Shown one piece after another: positions 11,905 to 21,966 of a stretch of 64,000 nt of DNA. The stretch spans positions 96,810,592 through 96,874,591 of the forward strand of contig CP092870.1 in assembly GCA_030710605.1 (NCBI GenBank), in the 5' to 3' direction. The stretch is from Cordylochernes scorpioides (lineage: Eukaryota; Arthropoda; Arachnida; Pseudoscorpiones; Chernetidae). The number at the start of each line of letters is the position of its first letter. Positions within the stretch are counted from its first letter, which is position 1. Under the pieces are notes generated by a model, which had not been told where the DNA came from, ran no database searches, and worked only from the letters and a program-made list of their open reading frames with translations. Both the position numbers and the translations under genes were made by a program.

Positions 11905-11945
11905 TTTTGTCTGAAGATGGTAACAACGCTGTTACTGAAACCTCA
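11905..11945 (+). repeat. Decayed hammerhead-family motif
   Basis: TGTCTGAAGATGGTAACAAC, then GCTGTTACTGAAACCTCACA. The CTGAAGA and GAAA elements persist, but stem II has a mismatch and GTC became CTC. Its paralogue in copy B is at 20844-20884. Confidence 0.55.
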
Positions 11946-12389
11946 CACACTATTTATTTATTTGGATTTGGTCTTATTACCTTGTGTTTACATCATACAC
12001 AAATTTATTTGGTCTTGAGGTTCTACTGTACAGAAAAACCTCACTAAAATGAGAACCGTGGATATAGAAAACCTCCCCTTATAACAAACCTACAATAATC
12101 CCTATTATTAATAATACCAAACAGCGAACCATGGCTATAGTGGTCCTCAGTCCTATTTGAGTTCACTATAGCGAGGTTTTACTGCATATATGTCTCATAC
12201 ATGAATTCACCCGGAAGCCAAATAGGCAAATAAGCTTAAAGACATTTACTTAGAAAACATAAGGTAACCACATCCAAATAGATGTGATTTTATGGTAACA
12301 ATGCTGTTACTGAAATGGTACAAATAAATATTTTATAAACAACTTCAATATTTGATATGGCACAATTTGGATTATAGATTATAAACACA

Positions 12390-12545
12390 AGGTAATAAGA
12401 CCAAATCCAAATGAATAAATAGTGTGTGATGTTTCGGTAACAGTGTTGTTACCATCTTCAGACAAAAGTACTGAATCATTCACAGTACTTTTGTCTGAAG
12501 ATGGTAACAACGCTGAAACGTCACACACTATTTATTTATTTGGAT
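12390..12545. mobile_element. Foldback repeat with hammerhead-like motif (copy A)
   Basis: Inverted repeat: CACAAGGTAATAAGACC on the left and GGTCTTATTACATTGT on the right. The minus-strand arm keeps CTGAAGA, the GGTAACA/TGTTACC stem and GAAAC. The plus-strand arm has lost the 3' half of stem II. The paralogue is at 21330-21485. Confidence 0.75.
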
Positions 12546-12708
12546 TTGGTCTTATTACATTGTTTTAACTTCAATATTTGTCACATTGAAAATCTATATA
12601 TTTGTGTCTCTATTCTTTTATATAAATATGGTGGAATTGTTTTAAATGAAAATCAATTGCAATAGCATCTTAATATTTAGGTTTCCTTATTTTACATGGC
12701 AATATAGA

Positions 12709-13027
12709 GGGGGTCGGTGGAAGGCTGGTTAAACCGTTTGGTTTTCGACCACTACGACCCGGGTTCGATTCCCGCATTGGACACTTTTTTCTGTTTAAAA
12801 AAAAATTTTTTTAAATGCTCCAATGCCTCCCGATTCTTTCAAAAGTCCAACCCCACCAGCGAGTGCAAGTAACCAAACGGGACTCTGGCACATTTGTAAG
12901 TGCAAAGTCGAACTGCTTTTCACATGTGTAGACATGTGGTGCGCTTACAGTGAAAAAGCAGTCGCTAACTACCCACCATGATTATCATGGCCTGTACCAC
13001 ATGTACTAGGGATAAGCAAAAAAAACA
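12709..13027 (+). mobile_element. tRNA-derived SINE (copy A)
   Basis: Same family as 9212-9535: head GGGTCGGTGGAAGGCTGG, B-box GGGTTCGATTCCC, and end CATGTACTAGGGATAAGC with an A-rich tail. The B copy at 21649-21966 differs only in A-run length as far as I can see. Confidence 0.88.
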
Positions 13028-13039
13028 AAAAACATGGCA

Positions 13040-13375
13040 ATATGTATAAATATATGGCATTTGGCAAAAACTCCGCCCTTGCCAGTCCCAAGCCCGGATG
13101 CAAAAGGAGGAGGGGAACCGTAACAAGCTCACTAAAAACCTGGGCTCAGCTGGCCCGGCTGATAGTACCCTGTAAGGGCTCCTGATCCAGGGATACAGAA
13201 TGAGCAGCATTTGTACTCCATGTTAGGAGTGGCTGCACATGACGTCTGTTCCTCATGTCAGAGGCGGCCATTTATTTTGGAGTTAAGTCGGCCTGCCACT
13301 GAGTAGTGCTCCCTGTCTTAATGACAAAGGCAGACACATTCTACTTCACCCAACGTGGAGATAAGAAAGAAGAAG
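13040..13375 (+). repeat. LINE 3' fragment with GAA tail (copy A)
   Basis: Ends TGGAGATAAGAAAGAAGAAG, like the fragment at 9990. In copy B (about 21980-22325) the GAA tail is two to three units longer. Sequence identity between copies A and B drops within this fragment, at about 13168/22113. Confidence 0.55.
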
Positions 13376-13389
13376 AAATGGCAATATTT

Positions 13390-15056
13390 TTAAACATGGA
13401 TTCAAATAATAATTTTTAATTTTGTTTTTGGTTGTATATATTTTTAAAAAATCCAAAAAGTTACTTTTTCTGTAAAAATAGATGCAAAAACTATGCACCT
13501 TATTTTAACTATCTCTGCTATCTTAGACATAGGTCAGTGACAAAGCCATAAGCATTTTAAGAATTTTTTTATTAGAATATTATCAATTTATTCTTAGACA
13601 AAATTTCCACATCCACACACAAAAATATTCTTTTTTGCCATTTTAAAAACAGATTTTATTTAAGAATTGAATAACTGGTAAGGTAATGAAGTTTCAAAAC
13701 AAAGTAATGAAAATTGTAACAACTTTTGCAAATCTAAAGATAAATTTAATGACAAATGAAGTCTAGGAAAGCGTTTTAATATTTTAATTTTAAATGAATA
13801 TATAAAAGTTAAAGAGTTTGCAAAGACATTTATACAGCTTTATTGTAATGCTGACACTCAAGTATCTGGAAATAAAATATTTTTCAAATATAAATTCCTT
13901 CAAAATAATATTATGAATTTTTAATGTTACTCCTAGTTATATATATATATCGTTATAAAATATATACTATTGTTTTATTTCTTCAAAAGCTTTGTGGTGC
14001 AATCAACATTAGAATAAACAATGCCGCATATACTTGTCAATAATAATATCTCTAAATCATTACTTGTCAAATAATTGTAAAAATACAAAAATTCACACAT
14101 ACCCATTAAAAATGCACAAGAATTGAAGTTAAAAAATTCTTTGAAAACAAAACACTACACAAATTTAAATAGGGTAAACAGTAATAATATGAGCTTGGCA
14201 CAAAGGGTGTAAACTTAAACCGGCTACTAAGCCTTTTTTTTACTCAGTGAAATTATAATAGAGAAATCAGAGGATTCGATTTTTTTATTTGAAGCTCTTA
14301 TTTTTCTTCAAATAAATATTTAGATAAACTTTATTTTATACATATAATTAGAAATTTAAATTTATTTTTATACTATTTATATTTATAAATAGAGTATTAT
14401 TAAGTTTTTTTTAAATTTATTTCAATACATATCTTAGAAAGTACATTCAATAACACGTTTATTTTGCGCTTAATTATATTAATATGATTATCATACAAAT
14501 ATTTAACTTGTAAAATTTTGAAAAATTGGGATCGAAAATTTAAAACATATATTTGATCCTGGTGGTACAATCTTGTTGTGTCGTCTTTATAATAGGCTCA
14601 AAAAATATATGCAATTTTACATAGTAGAAAACCAGTTATAGTTTAGATACCTCAACGATAACTTAAATAAAGAACAATAATAATATAACAAAGAGATATA
14701 TTATTTATATTTTGGTGATTTTTCAAACCTGTCAAGAACCTCTCCCTGGGCCACTAATATCAAGAGGACAAGTCTGAGAATTTCCCTTGATCCAAACATA
14801 AATTCAATAGCCTTTTTAATGCCATTACCATCTTATTGCATGGCGAAACTCTATTATTTTAATATGGGGCTAATTAAAATATTTTCTAAAGCATTACCTC
14901 TCAAATTATCTATTTTTCATTTATAAAGGTTTTTTTAACAGTTAGTATCAATATTGATTTAATAATATCTAAACTAAACATTTTTTTGCTCAATTAGCAA
15001 AATAATCCTCTCTCATTAAAAGTAATTCAATTTATTTAAAAAAACACTGTTATATG
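13390..15056. other. AT-rich stretch, no confident gene (copy A)
   Basis: Very AT-rich. It contains the remnant of a 63-codon ORF that is open in copy B (22965-23156); here it is closed by an in-frame TAA after VNNNISKSLLVK. No splice sites or domains are recognisable. Confidence 0.5.
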
Positions 15057-15184
15057 TGTGCTGAGAAGATGTAAGAAAACATCTACCTATGTTTCCCCAC
15101 GTGACGCAGCGGAGCGTGACCTCGGCTGCACGGGTGAGTCAGTTGTTGTTTGGCTCTCTCTCTGTATAGATGGACATTAAAACA
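15057..15184 (+). repeat. 5' LTR
   Basis: 128 bp, starting TGTGCTGAGAAGATG and ending GACATTAAAACA. No difference from the 3' LTR at 17817-17944 was found by eye. A TATA-like TGTATAGA is near its 3' part. Confidence 0.95.
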
Positions 15185-15203
15185 TGGTGGCAGCGATAAC
15201 TGG
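15185..15203 (+). promoter_or_regulatory. Putative primer binding site
   Basis: TGGTGGCAGCGATAACTGG immediately follows the 5' LTR. The TGG start and position fit a tRNA 3'-end complement. Which tRNA is not determined. Confidence 0.6.
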
Positions 15204-15266
15204 ATAAAATACGAACCCGTATATTGCAAAATATCGATTTTTGCGTACCTTGGAAGATAATTCAAC

Positions 15267-17756
15267 ATGGCTCAGATTCAACCTCCAGAAACTTTCGACT
15301 TCTCGACTCCCAACGAATGGCCCAAATGGAGGAAAAGATTCGAACGATACCTCGTGGTCAGTGGAATGAAGAAGAAAGAGGAGGCGGACAAGATCGATTT
15401 GTTCATGTACTTGATGGGCGACCGCGCGGATGATATATTCAGGACCTTCAAGTTCGAAAAGGAGGAAGAGGCAACGAAAATTGATTCCGTCCTCAAGGCG
15501 TTCGACAGCCACTTCTGTGTCAGAAAGAATATTATCTACGAACGTGCGAAATTTAATTCAAGAATCCAAGAGGATCGGGAGCCAGTGGACGAATTCATCA
15601 CTTCATTGTACAAATTGGCTGATAGTTGCGAATTTGAGGGTCTTCATGAGCAGTTGATCCGTGACCGAATAGTGGTTGGAGTGAGGGACAAAGCTTTATC
15701 TGAAAGAATGCAGTTGGACAGCGAACTGACTTTGGAAAAGGCGGTGAAAATGGTTCGACAGCAGGAAGCCGTTCGACAGCAGCAAGTCGACCTGCAGCGT
15801 CCCTCAACAAGCCAAAAGGTCAATCAGGTGAAGTTCAACTCGAAGAAGCAATCACCGAAACAACAACAGCAGCCTTCGAGGAAGAAGGAGAAGTCAGCCA
15901 AAACAAGATCACGATGTCCAAAATGCGGAGGTTTCACCCACAGGGAAGGACAGGCTTGCCGTGCTGAAGGACAAAGATGTAACCTATGTTCAAAAACTGG
16001 CCATTTTGCAAATTGCTGCCCAGATAAGCAGGCGAAGACTGCGGAAGTCAAAGCTGTTTCTGATCTTGATGAAGAAATTGGTTTTCTCCTGGAGGTCTCA
16101 GCTGTGGAGGATTCATCTAATCTCGATGATGATGAAGGCGAGTGCAGGAGGCGATGGACAGCAGAAATCCAAGTGAACGGGAAACAGCTGAAGTTCAAGC
16201 TCGACTCCCAGGCGGATGTTACATGTGTTCCTCTGTGTCTCTTCAAGAAGATAATGGGACAGCAACGACTAGTGGAAAGTGATATCAACATTAGAGCTGC
16301 TGAATTCTCCGAACTTCAGACTGTGGGTATGTTTATATCAACGCTGCGAAATGGCAATTATGAGATCAAGGAGAAGATTTATGTCATTCGTCGTTTGAGT
16401 GAACCTCTTCTGAGTCGCCGGGCATGTGAGCTCTTGAACCTGGCGAGGCGAATTGAAGTGGTTGCGACGAGAATTAACCCGATCAAAGACGAGATGTTGA
16501 CAAAGATTTTTGAAGCTCAACAGGAAGATACGACCCTGAAAGCAGTAGTCAACTACCTTGAGCAAGGCTGGCCAGATAAGAAGAAGATGTCACAGGCTCT
16601 GCTCTCTTATTGGCATGTCAAGGATGAACTCGGCGTTCAAAATGGACTACTGATGCGTAGCTGTCGTCTTGTTATTCCAGCAAGTATGAAACTGGAGATC
16701 CTAGATAAGTTGCACGCTGGGCACTTCGGGATTACAAAAACAAGACTTCGCGCACGTGAGACGGTATGGTGGCCTGGAATTTCGGAAGAGATCGCGGAAA
16801 CGGTCAGAAAGTGCAGTGTCTGTATCCAGGAAGCCGTCTCAAAACATGAACCTTTGATACCAACCAACTTTCCTACACGACCGTGGCAAAAGATTGGAAT
16901 GGATTTGTTCAAGTTCGAGAATAAGTGGTATCTAGTCGTCATTGACTATTATTCTCGCTTTCCTGAAATGGTTCAGCTGGATCGGCTCACAGCCAGTGTG
17001 GTGGTGCGTAGTTGCAAATCCATATTTGCCCGACATGGAATACCAGAAACTGTTGTAAGCGATAATGGGACGCAATTTGGAGCTGCTCGTGAATTTGCAA
17101 ATTTCGCAAAGCAGTACGGATTCACACATGTCACTTCAAGTCCTCGATTCCCGCAGAGCAATGGGATGGCAGAAGCAGGTGTGAAAATTGCTAAGTTGAT
17201 CCTCAAGAAAAATCAAGACCCATCGCTTGGACTCCTGGAGTATCGATCGACCCCTTTGGAGAACGGTTACAGCCCTGCTGAGCTTCTCATGGGACGTAAA
17301 CTCCGAACGACCTTGCCAATTGCACCAGAGAATCTTAATCCAAGGTTGGTGGACTCTCAGACCCTGAAAAGAAAGGAAGGGAGAAGGAGAAAGGATATGA
17401 AATCCAGATATGATCGACGCTGCGGAGCTACGGACATGGAGGAGCTATCCGAAGGTGACACGGTTTGGATTACAGATATGCGAACCTGGGGGATTGTAAA
17501 GAAGAAAGCATCGACACCAAGGTCGTATATGGTTGATACTCCAGTTGGGACTTTACGTCGAAACAGGTTCCATCTACGAAAAGGAGTTACAGTGCAATAT
17601 CCAGCCGACCCATCGACGCCGACCTTTTCGGGGGAGGAACTGGTTGAAAATGAAAAGACCCCAGTTGTGGATTATCCCTCTAACGACTCAGAAGACGGCC
17701 AGATAAGAACCCGGAGTGGACGAATTGTTAAACCTGTGGATCGTCTTCATTATTAA
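15267..17756 (+). CDS. Gag-protease-integrase polyprotein lacking reverse transcriptase
   Basis: An 829-codon uninterrupted ORF from an ATG in context AACATGG. Residues 1-200 are Gag-like (EWPKWRKRFERYL). Two zinc knuckles follow, CPKCGGFTHREGQAC near 217 and CNLCSKTGHFANCC near 238. The protease region has DSQADVT near 313 where the active-site triad should be DSG/DTG, so the Gly is Gln and catalysis is doubtful. The integrase follows: an HHCC finger (HAGHFG near 483, CSVC near 516), core Asp 546 (MDLF), Asp 599 (SDNGTQF) and Glu 636 (MAEAG), and a C-terminal tail. RT and RNase H, normally 600-700 residues between protease and integrase, are missing; the joint lies near codon 400-410 and keeps the frame. 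The family resembles Ty3/gypsy K02A2.6-like elements. An RT must be supplied in trans for mobility. Confidence 0.93.
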   Translation: MAQIQPPETFDFSTPNEWPKWRKRFERYLVVSGMKKKEEADKIDLFMYLMGDRADDIFRTFKFEKEEEATKIDSVLKAFDSHFCVRKNIIYERAKFNSRIQEDREPVDEFITSLYKLADSCEFEGLHEQLIRDRIVVGVRDKALSERMQLDSELTLEKAVKMVRQQEAVRQQQVDLQRPSTSQKVNQVKFNSKKQSPKQQQQPSRKKEKSAKTRSRCPKCGGFTHREGQACRAEGQRCNLCSKTGHFANCCPDKQAKTAEVKAVSDLDEEIGFLLEVSAVEDSSNLDDDEGECRRRWTAEIQVNGKQLKFKLDSQADVTCVPLCLFKKIMGQQRLVESDINIRAAEFSELQTVGMFISTLRNGNYEIKEKIYVIRRLSEPLLSRRACELLNLARRIEVVATRINPIKDEMLTKIFEAQQEDTTLKAVVNYLEQGWPDKKKMSQALLSYWHVKDELGVQNGLLMRSCRLVIPASMKLEILDKLHAGHFGITKTRLRARETVWWPGISEEIAETVRKCSVCIQEAVSKHEPLIPTNFPTRPWQKIGMDLFKFENKWYLVVIDYYSRFPEMVQLDRLTASVVVRSCKSIFARHGIPETVVSDNGTQFGAAREFANFAKQYGFTHVTSSPRFPQSNGMAEAGVKIAKLILKKNQDPSLGLLEYRSTPLENGYSPAELLMGRKLRTTLPIAPENLNPRLVDSQTLKRKEGRRRKDMKSRYDRRCGATDMEELSEGDTVWITDMRTWGIVKKKASTPRSYMVDTPVGTLRRNRFHLRKGVTVQYPADPSTPTFSGEELVENEKTPVVDYPSNDSEDGQIRTRSGRIVKPVDRLHY

Positions 17757-17805
17757 TTATATTATGCATTTAAAGTTTGTAATGTATTTATATATTTCAA
17801 GTCTT

Positions 17806-17816
17806 AAAAAGGGGGA
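17806..17816 (+). promoter_or_regulatory. Polypurine tract
   Basis: AAAAAGGGGGA lies directly against the 3' LTR, the expected plus-strand primer site. Confidence 0.85.
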
Positions 17817-17944
17817 TGTGCTGAGAAGATGTAAGAAAACATCTACCTATGTTTCCCCACGTGACGCAGCGGAGCGTGACCTCGGCTGCACGGGTGAGTC
17901 AGTTGTTGTTTGGCTCTCTCTCTGTATAGATGGACATTAAAACA
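17817..17944 (+). repeat. 3' LTR
   Basis: 128 bp, reading identical to 15057-15184. It is followed by the 5-bp target duplication ATATG. Confidence 0.95.
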
Positions 17945-18461
17945 ATATGTTTTATATTATAATAAGCATATTTTGATAAAAGAATATTTAATTAATAATA
18001 TTCAATTTTCATAACGCGCAGAGTGAAATATTTAAATTTTGCGCCATAAAAATTATCTGTTGATTTTATAAATTTCTTGAATGATGTATGTTGCAGCCAG
18101 GATAGTGTGTGTCGGGAATAAATTATTAATAAAACCTTTCTTGAATGATATATTTTGACATGAGTTATTTATAAAATACTGCAGAAATCCAGGCAATTTC
18201 ACATGAATATTTGAAAGGAGCCAAGAAAAATGGTGAAAGAAAAGTCGAGTGTGCAGATGAAGCAAAATCAATGTTAAAAAACAATGGTTGCCTGTAAAGT
18301 CGGTTTTACGGGCGAAGATTTTACGTGACAACGGTAGAATATTTATTGATATGAATATAATTAAATTGCACAATAGGAACAAGGAATTGAATGAAATAAG
18401 AATTGCACAAATTTTAACTATAGAAATATATTTTGTTTACTAAAACATTGTACATGTAAAC

Positions 18462-19563
18462 TTAAACTTTACTAATTCCTATTTGAGTGATTTTGTTGAG
18501 GATAGGACGATGATAGGAGAAATATGAAATGAAAGGAAGTGTTTCTGCTGTAATGTGTCTTGCGAAAGTCAAGTCGATAGTTGTTCCTTTTAACGTAGTT
18601 GACTTAGAAACGTTTGATACGCAATCAAGAATATACGTATTTTTCATGAAATTAAGAAACGAGTTGTCAGGCTTTACGTTTTTGTTAAAATCACCACACA
18701 GAAGAATCGGTATACTAGAATCAATTTGCATGAACGGTAGCACGTATTGGCTGTTGTGAATGTACGGACCGAGTCCTTGCCATAGTAACATTCCAATATC
18801 CTGCATACTAGCTCCTGGATGAATATATACAGCACCGAGTATAAACTTGAAGCTAGTATTAGCGGCGAAGCAAGTAACTTCAGTCATGCACATGTCACCC
18901 TTGGTTTTAATGACACGAGTTACGTCTGTAATCGCAACTTGGAACACTTCCGCCGTAGATGTCGATGATAATTTACGATAGATCGCCACTCCACCAGCCG
19001 CGTTGGTATCTGAGAATGCTGTCACAAACCGAGCAAGCATGGCCAAAATCGTTGTCCAGGAAAGTAGATTGAAATCTCCGTATTGACGATGACCATTTGG
19101 TATACCAGGTGGATTGTTCCAGTTGTATTGCTGTTTGGCTTGAAGAAGTAGTCGGTTGTACATCAGTCCGAGAAGATGCTGCTCTACGTTGTCGGAATGC
19201 ACGTTGCCGTTGAGCGTTAGTTAGGGGAACGCTCGTTCTCTCCGCCACGACAGGAACGCTTGTTCTCTCCACCACAGAACAAGACGTTGAAGCAGGTGAC
19301 TCTGACGTACCGCTGGTGAGGGCTATGTTAGCAGATTTACGTAGCTTGAACCTGCGTTGCCTCTCCGCAGCCGCTTTTGCAAAGGCTCTTACTTGTTCAG
19401 TAGTTCTGGTCAATGCTTTTCGTAGTCTGTACTCACGTTGTCGCTGAGCATTCGTTCTGGCGGTAGAGGTGGTGTGTGGAACAACGAAAGGTACTGCAGA
19501 CGTTGACGGCACGATATCCTCCGTCTCCATTGAAGTACTGGAAGTTGAAGGCACCGTTTCCAT
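18462..19563 (-). pseudogene. Helentron protein remnant: N-terminal region fused out of frame to endonuclease
   Basis: Two overlapping minus-strand frames. 19563 to 18973 encodes a start MET, repeats of NAQRQREYRLRKAL and AERQRRFKLRKSAN, then WYTKWSSSIRRFQ and FGHACSVCDS, which is the usual beginning of Helitron helicase proteins. 19202 to 18462 encodes, from about 19030 on, AAGGVAIYRK, VYIHPGASMQDIG, LLCGDFNKNV and a GTTIDLTFARHI-type end, matching the exonuclease-endonuclease-phosphatase domain at the C-terminus of Helentron proteins. The two are joined near 19000-19030 but in different frames. The Rep nuclease and PIF1-like helicase (normally more than 1000 residues) are deleted. It is not expected to be functional. 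Confidence 0.75.
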
Positions 19564-20290
19564 TGTTTTGAGAGTGGTGATTCCTGTTGAACATCTGAAA
19601 TTGAATGGATGAATTTTTAATTTTAAAGAATCAATTTGAAAATCAAAACACTTATTCAGATCGAAGGTTCAAATTTTTGCTAAATATATTTGAAATTAAA
19701 TAAGATTTGTAATTGTAAATGATGAAGTTGAAAATTAAAACATTTACTTATATTAGATGTTAAAATTCTTGCTCAACACAGTTTAAATAAAGTTTTCTTA
19801 TATCTGCCACTTTTTCTTAATATTTGTAATTTTAAATAATCAATTCGAAAATCAAAACATTTATTCAGATCGAAGGTTCAAATTTTTGCTAAATAAATTT
19901 GAAACTATTTAAAATTTGTAAAATAATAATTAATTAATTAATTAATTTTAAACTAATAATTTACTTAACACTATCAACATTTATCAATAGTATGACATAA
20001 CCTATAAACTCAGTTTCTCAACTTTTGTGTCAATCTAACAATTAATCAATCATTCATAGTTTACGATAATGAAATATCAGTGTACATTTATTTACCTTTA
20101 TTGTTGTAGTTGTTGTAAATGACGAATCTAAGCACTCCACATTTTCACTACAGACACAGCTGACGATACTTTAACCACACGTGTGAACTTGTATTATGAC
20201 GCTTTCTTGTTTTTCCAACGCCAAGAACGTTCGAGAAAGACAAAGACAGAGACAAGCATGCGCCGATTCAATGCGCCTAATTCTCTAGCG
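19564..20290. other. Helentron 5' non-coding region
   Basis: AT-rich with a repeated unit: AATCAAAACA(C/T)TTATTCAGAT and GAAGGTTCAAATTTTTGCTA occur at about 19640 and again at about 19850. Probably the 5' UTR of the Helentron. No gene seen. Confidence 0.45.
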
Positions 20291-21329
20291 CTGCGCGCGC
20301 ATTACAATTATAAATTGGCGCCGTGGATGTCACTCTTTTGAAACGTCCCGCTCCAAATTTGTGTCTGAGAAATGAACTGGCTTCACCCGTGGTCTCAGCT
20401 TTTTGGAATTTTTCCCGATATAATTTTGTATCTGATAATCAAACATGATACAGCAATATTGTCATCATCATTTTCTGACTAAAAAAACAACTATATTTGC
20501 CCAGAACCTGTCAATTTTATTTTTTTATTGGCTAAAAATCCGATAAATATCTTTTCCAGATTTTTCTCTATGTCCTGTCAAAGCACGTTTAACATGTACA
20601 TTAGGTCAGCTGATATTACCTCCCATCTTCACCGCTAGAGGCGCTGCTTGCGAGCGAAAAGGCAAATTTGCAACGCAATTTGCAAATAATTCGAAGAATA
20701 TTCGGGATAGAGACCTGAAATTTTCACTATAAGTTTTTCCAGATTCTACTCTATATACTGTTAAAATTTCAGTCAGATTAGTTACGTATTGTGGACGTGT
20801 ATAGCCGACATAGATACCCACATTCATTATAATACATTCAGTACTTTTGTCTGAAGATGGTAAAAACACTGTTACTGAAACCTCACACACTATTTATTTA
20901 TTTGGATTTGGCCCTATTACCTTGTGTTTACATCATACACAAATTTATTTGGTCTTGAGGTTCTACTGTACAGAAAAACCTCACTAAAATGAGAACCGTG
21001 GATATAGAAAACCTCCCCTTATAACAAACCTACAATAATCCCTATTATTAATAATACCAAACAGCGAACCATGGCTATAGTGGTCCTCAGTCCTATTTGA
21101 GTTCACTATAGCGAGGTTTTACTGCATATATGTCTCATACATGAATTCACCCGGAAGCCAAATAGGCAAATAAGCTTAAAGACATTTACTTAGAAAACAT
21201 AAGGTAACCACATCCAAATAGATGTGATTTTATGGTAACAATGCTGTTACTGAAATGGTACAAATAAATATTTTATAAACAACTTCAATATTTGATATGG
21301 CACAATTTGGATTATAGATTATAAACACA

Positions 21330-21485
21330 AGGTAATAAGACCAAATCCAAATGAATAAATAGTGTGTGATGTTTCGGTAACAGTGTTGTTACCATCTTCA
21401 GACAAAAGTACTGAATCATTCACAGTACTTTTGTCTGAAGATGGTAACAACGCTGAAACGTCACACACTATTTATTTATTTGGAT
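21330..21485. mobile_element. Foldback repeat with hammerhead-like motif (copy B)
   Basis: Paralogue of 12390-12545 with the same arms and the same loss of half of stem II in the plus-strand arm. The loss therefore predates the duplication. Confidence 0.75.
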
Positions 21486-21648
21486 TTGGTCTTATTACAT
21501 TGTTTTAACTTCAATATTTGTCACATTGAAAATCTATATATTTGTGTCTCTATTCTTTTATATAAATATGGTGGAATTGTTTTAAATGAAAATCAATTGC
21601 AATAGCATCTTAATATTTAGGTTTCCTTATTTTACATGGCAATATAGA

Positions 21649-21966
21649 GGGGGTCGGTGGAAGGCTGGTTAAACCGTTTGGTTTTCGACCACTACGACCC
21701 GGGTTCGATTCCCGCATTGGACACTTTTTTCTGTTAAAAAAAAAATTTTTTAAATGCTCCAATGCCTCCCGATTCTTTCAAAAGTCCAACCCCACCAGCG
21801 AGTGCAAGTAACCAAACGGGACTCTGGCACATTTGTAAGTGCAAAGTCGAACTGCTTTTCACATGTGTAGACATGTGGTGCGCTTACAGTGAAAAAGCAG
21901 TCGCTAACTACCCACCATGATTATCATGGCCTGTACCACATGTACTAGGGATAAGCAAAAAAAACA
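21649..21966 (+). mobile_element. tRNA-derived SINE (copy B)
   Basis: Same SINE as 12709-13027, with A-box/B-box head and a CATGTACTAGGGATAAGC end. Confidence 0.88.

Larger units (their letters stand above)
15057..17944 (+). mobile_element. RT-less LTR retrotransposon, recently inserted
   Basis: Element of 2888 bp with 128-bp LTRs that read as identical, TG...CA ends and a 5-bp target duplication ATATG (15052-15056 and 17945-17949). The flanks rejoin to match the uninterrupted paralogue at about 27345 (CACTGTTGTATGTTCTATAT), which confirms the boundaries. Internal order: a tRNA-primer-like site next to the 5' LTR, one long ORF, and a polypurine tract next to the 3' LTR. The reverse transcriptase and RNase H that normally sit between protease and integrase are absent. 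Confidence 0.95.
11271..18274 (+). repeat. Segmental duplication, copy A
   Basis: Direct duplicate of 20304-28280. Landmarks in order in both: ATTACAATTATAAATTGGCG; decayed GGTAACA foldbacks; a SINE; a LINE 3' fragment; the AT-rich block containing AATGCCGCATATACTTGTC; and a Ty3/gypsy-like piece with GGCAATTTCACATGAATATT. Copy A has an LTR element inserted at 15057-17944 and about 90 bp near 11340-11428 that are missing in B. Homology breaks exactly at the left edge of the Helentron. The first part, to about 13168, is almost identical between copies; the rest is visibly more diverged. Confidence 0.93.
18275..20303 (-). mobile_element. Internally deleted Helentron
   Basis: Segment between duplicated copies A and B with Helitron/Helentron coding remnants on the minus strand. 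Its left part contains CTGTAAAGTCGGTTTTACGG and TTTTACGTGACAAC, a short self-complementary terminal region. Its right end is the GC-rich CTAGCGCTGCGCGCGC. Read on the minus strand, the 5' end is at about 20303 and the 3' end at about 18275. An APE-like endonuclease domain with the Helitron N-terminus is characteristic of Helentrons. The Rep and helicase core is missing, so it is non-autonomous. Confidence 0.75.

Noticed and set aside
11666..11950. 94-codon minus-strand ORF, also present at 20606-20890
   Set aside because: Present in both copies of the segmental duplication but runs through a degenerate foldback motif and has no recognisable domain; shared by descent, not evidence of function.
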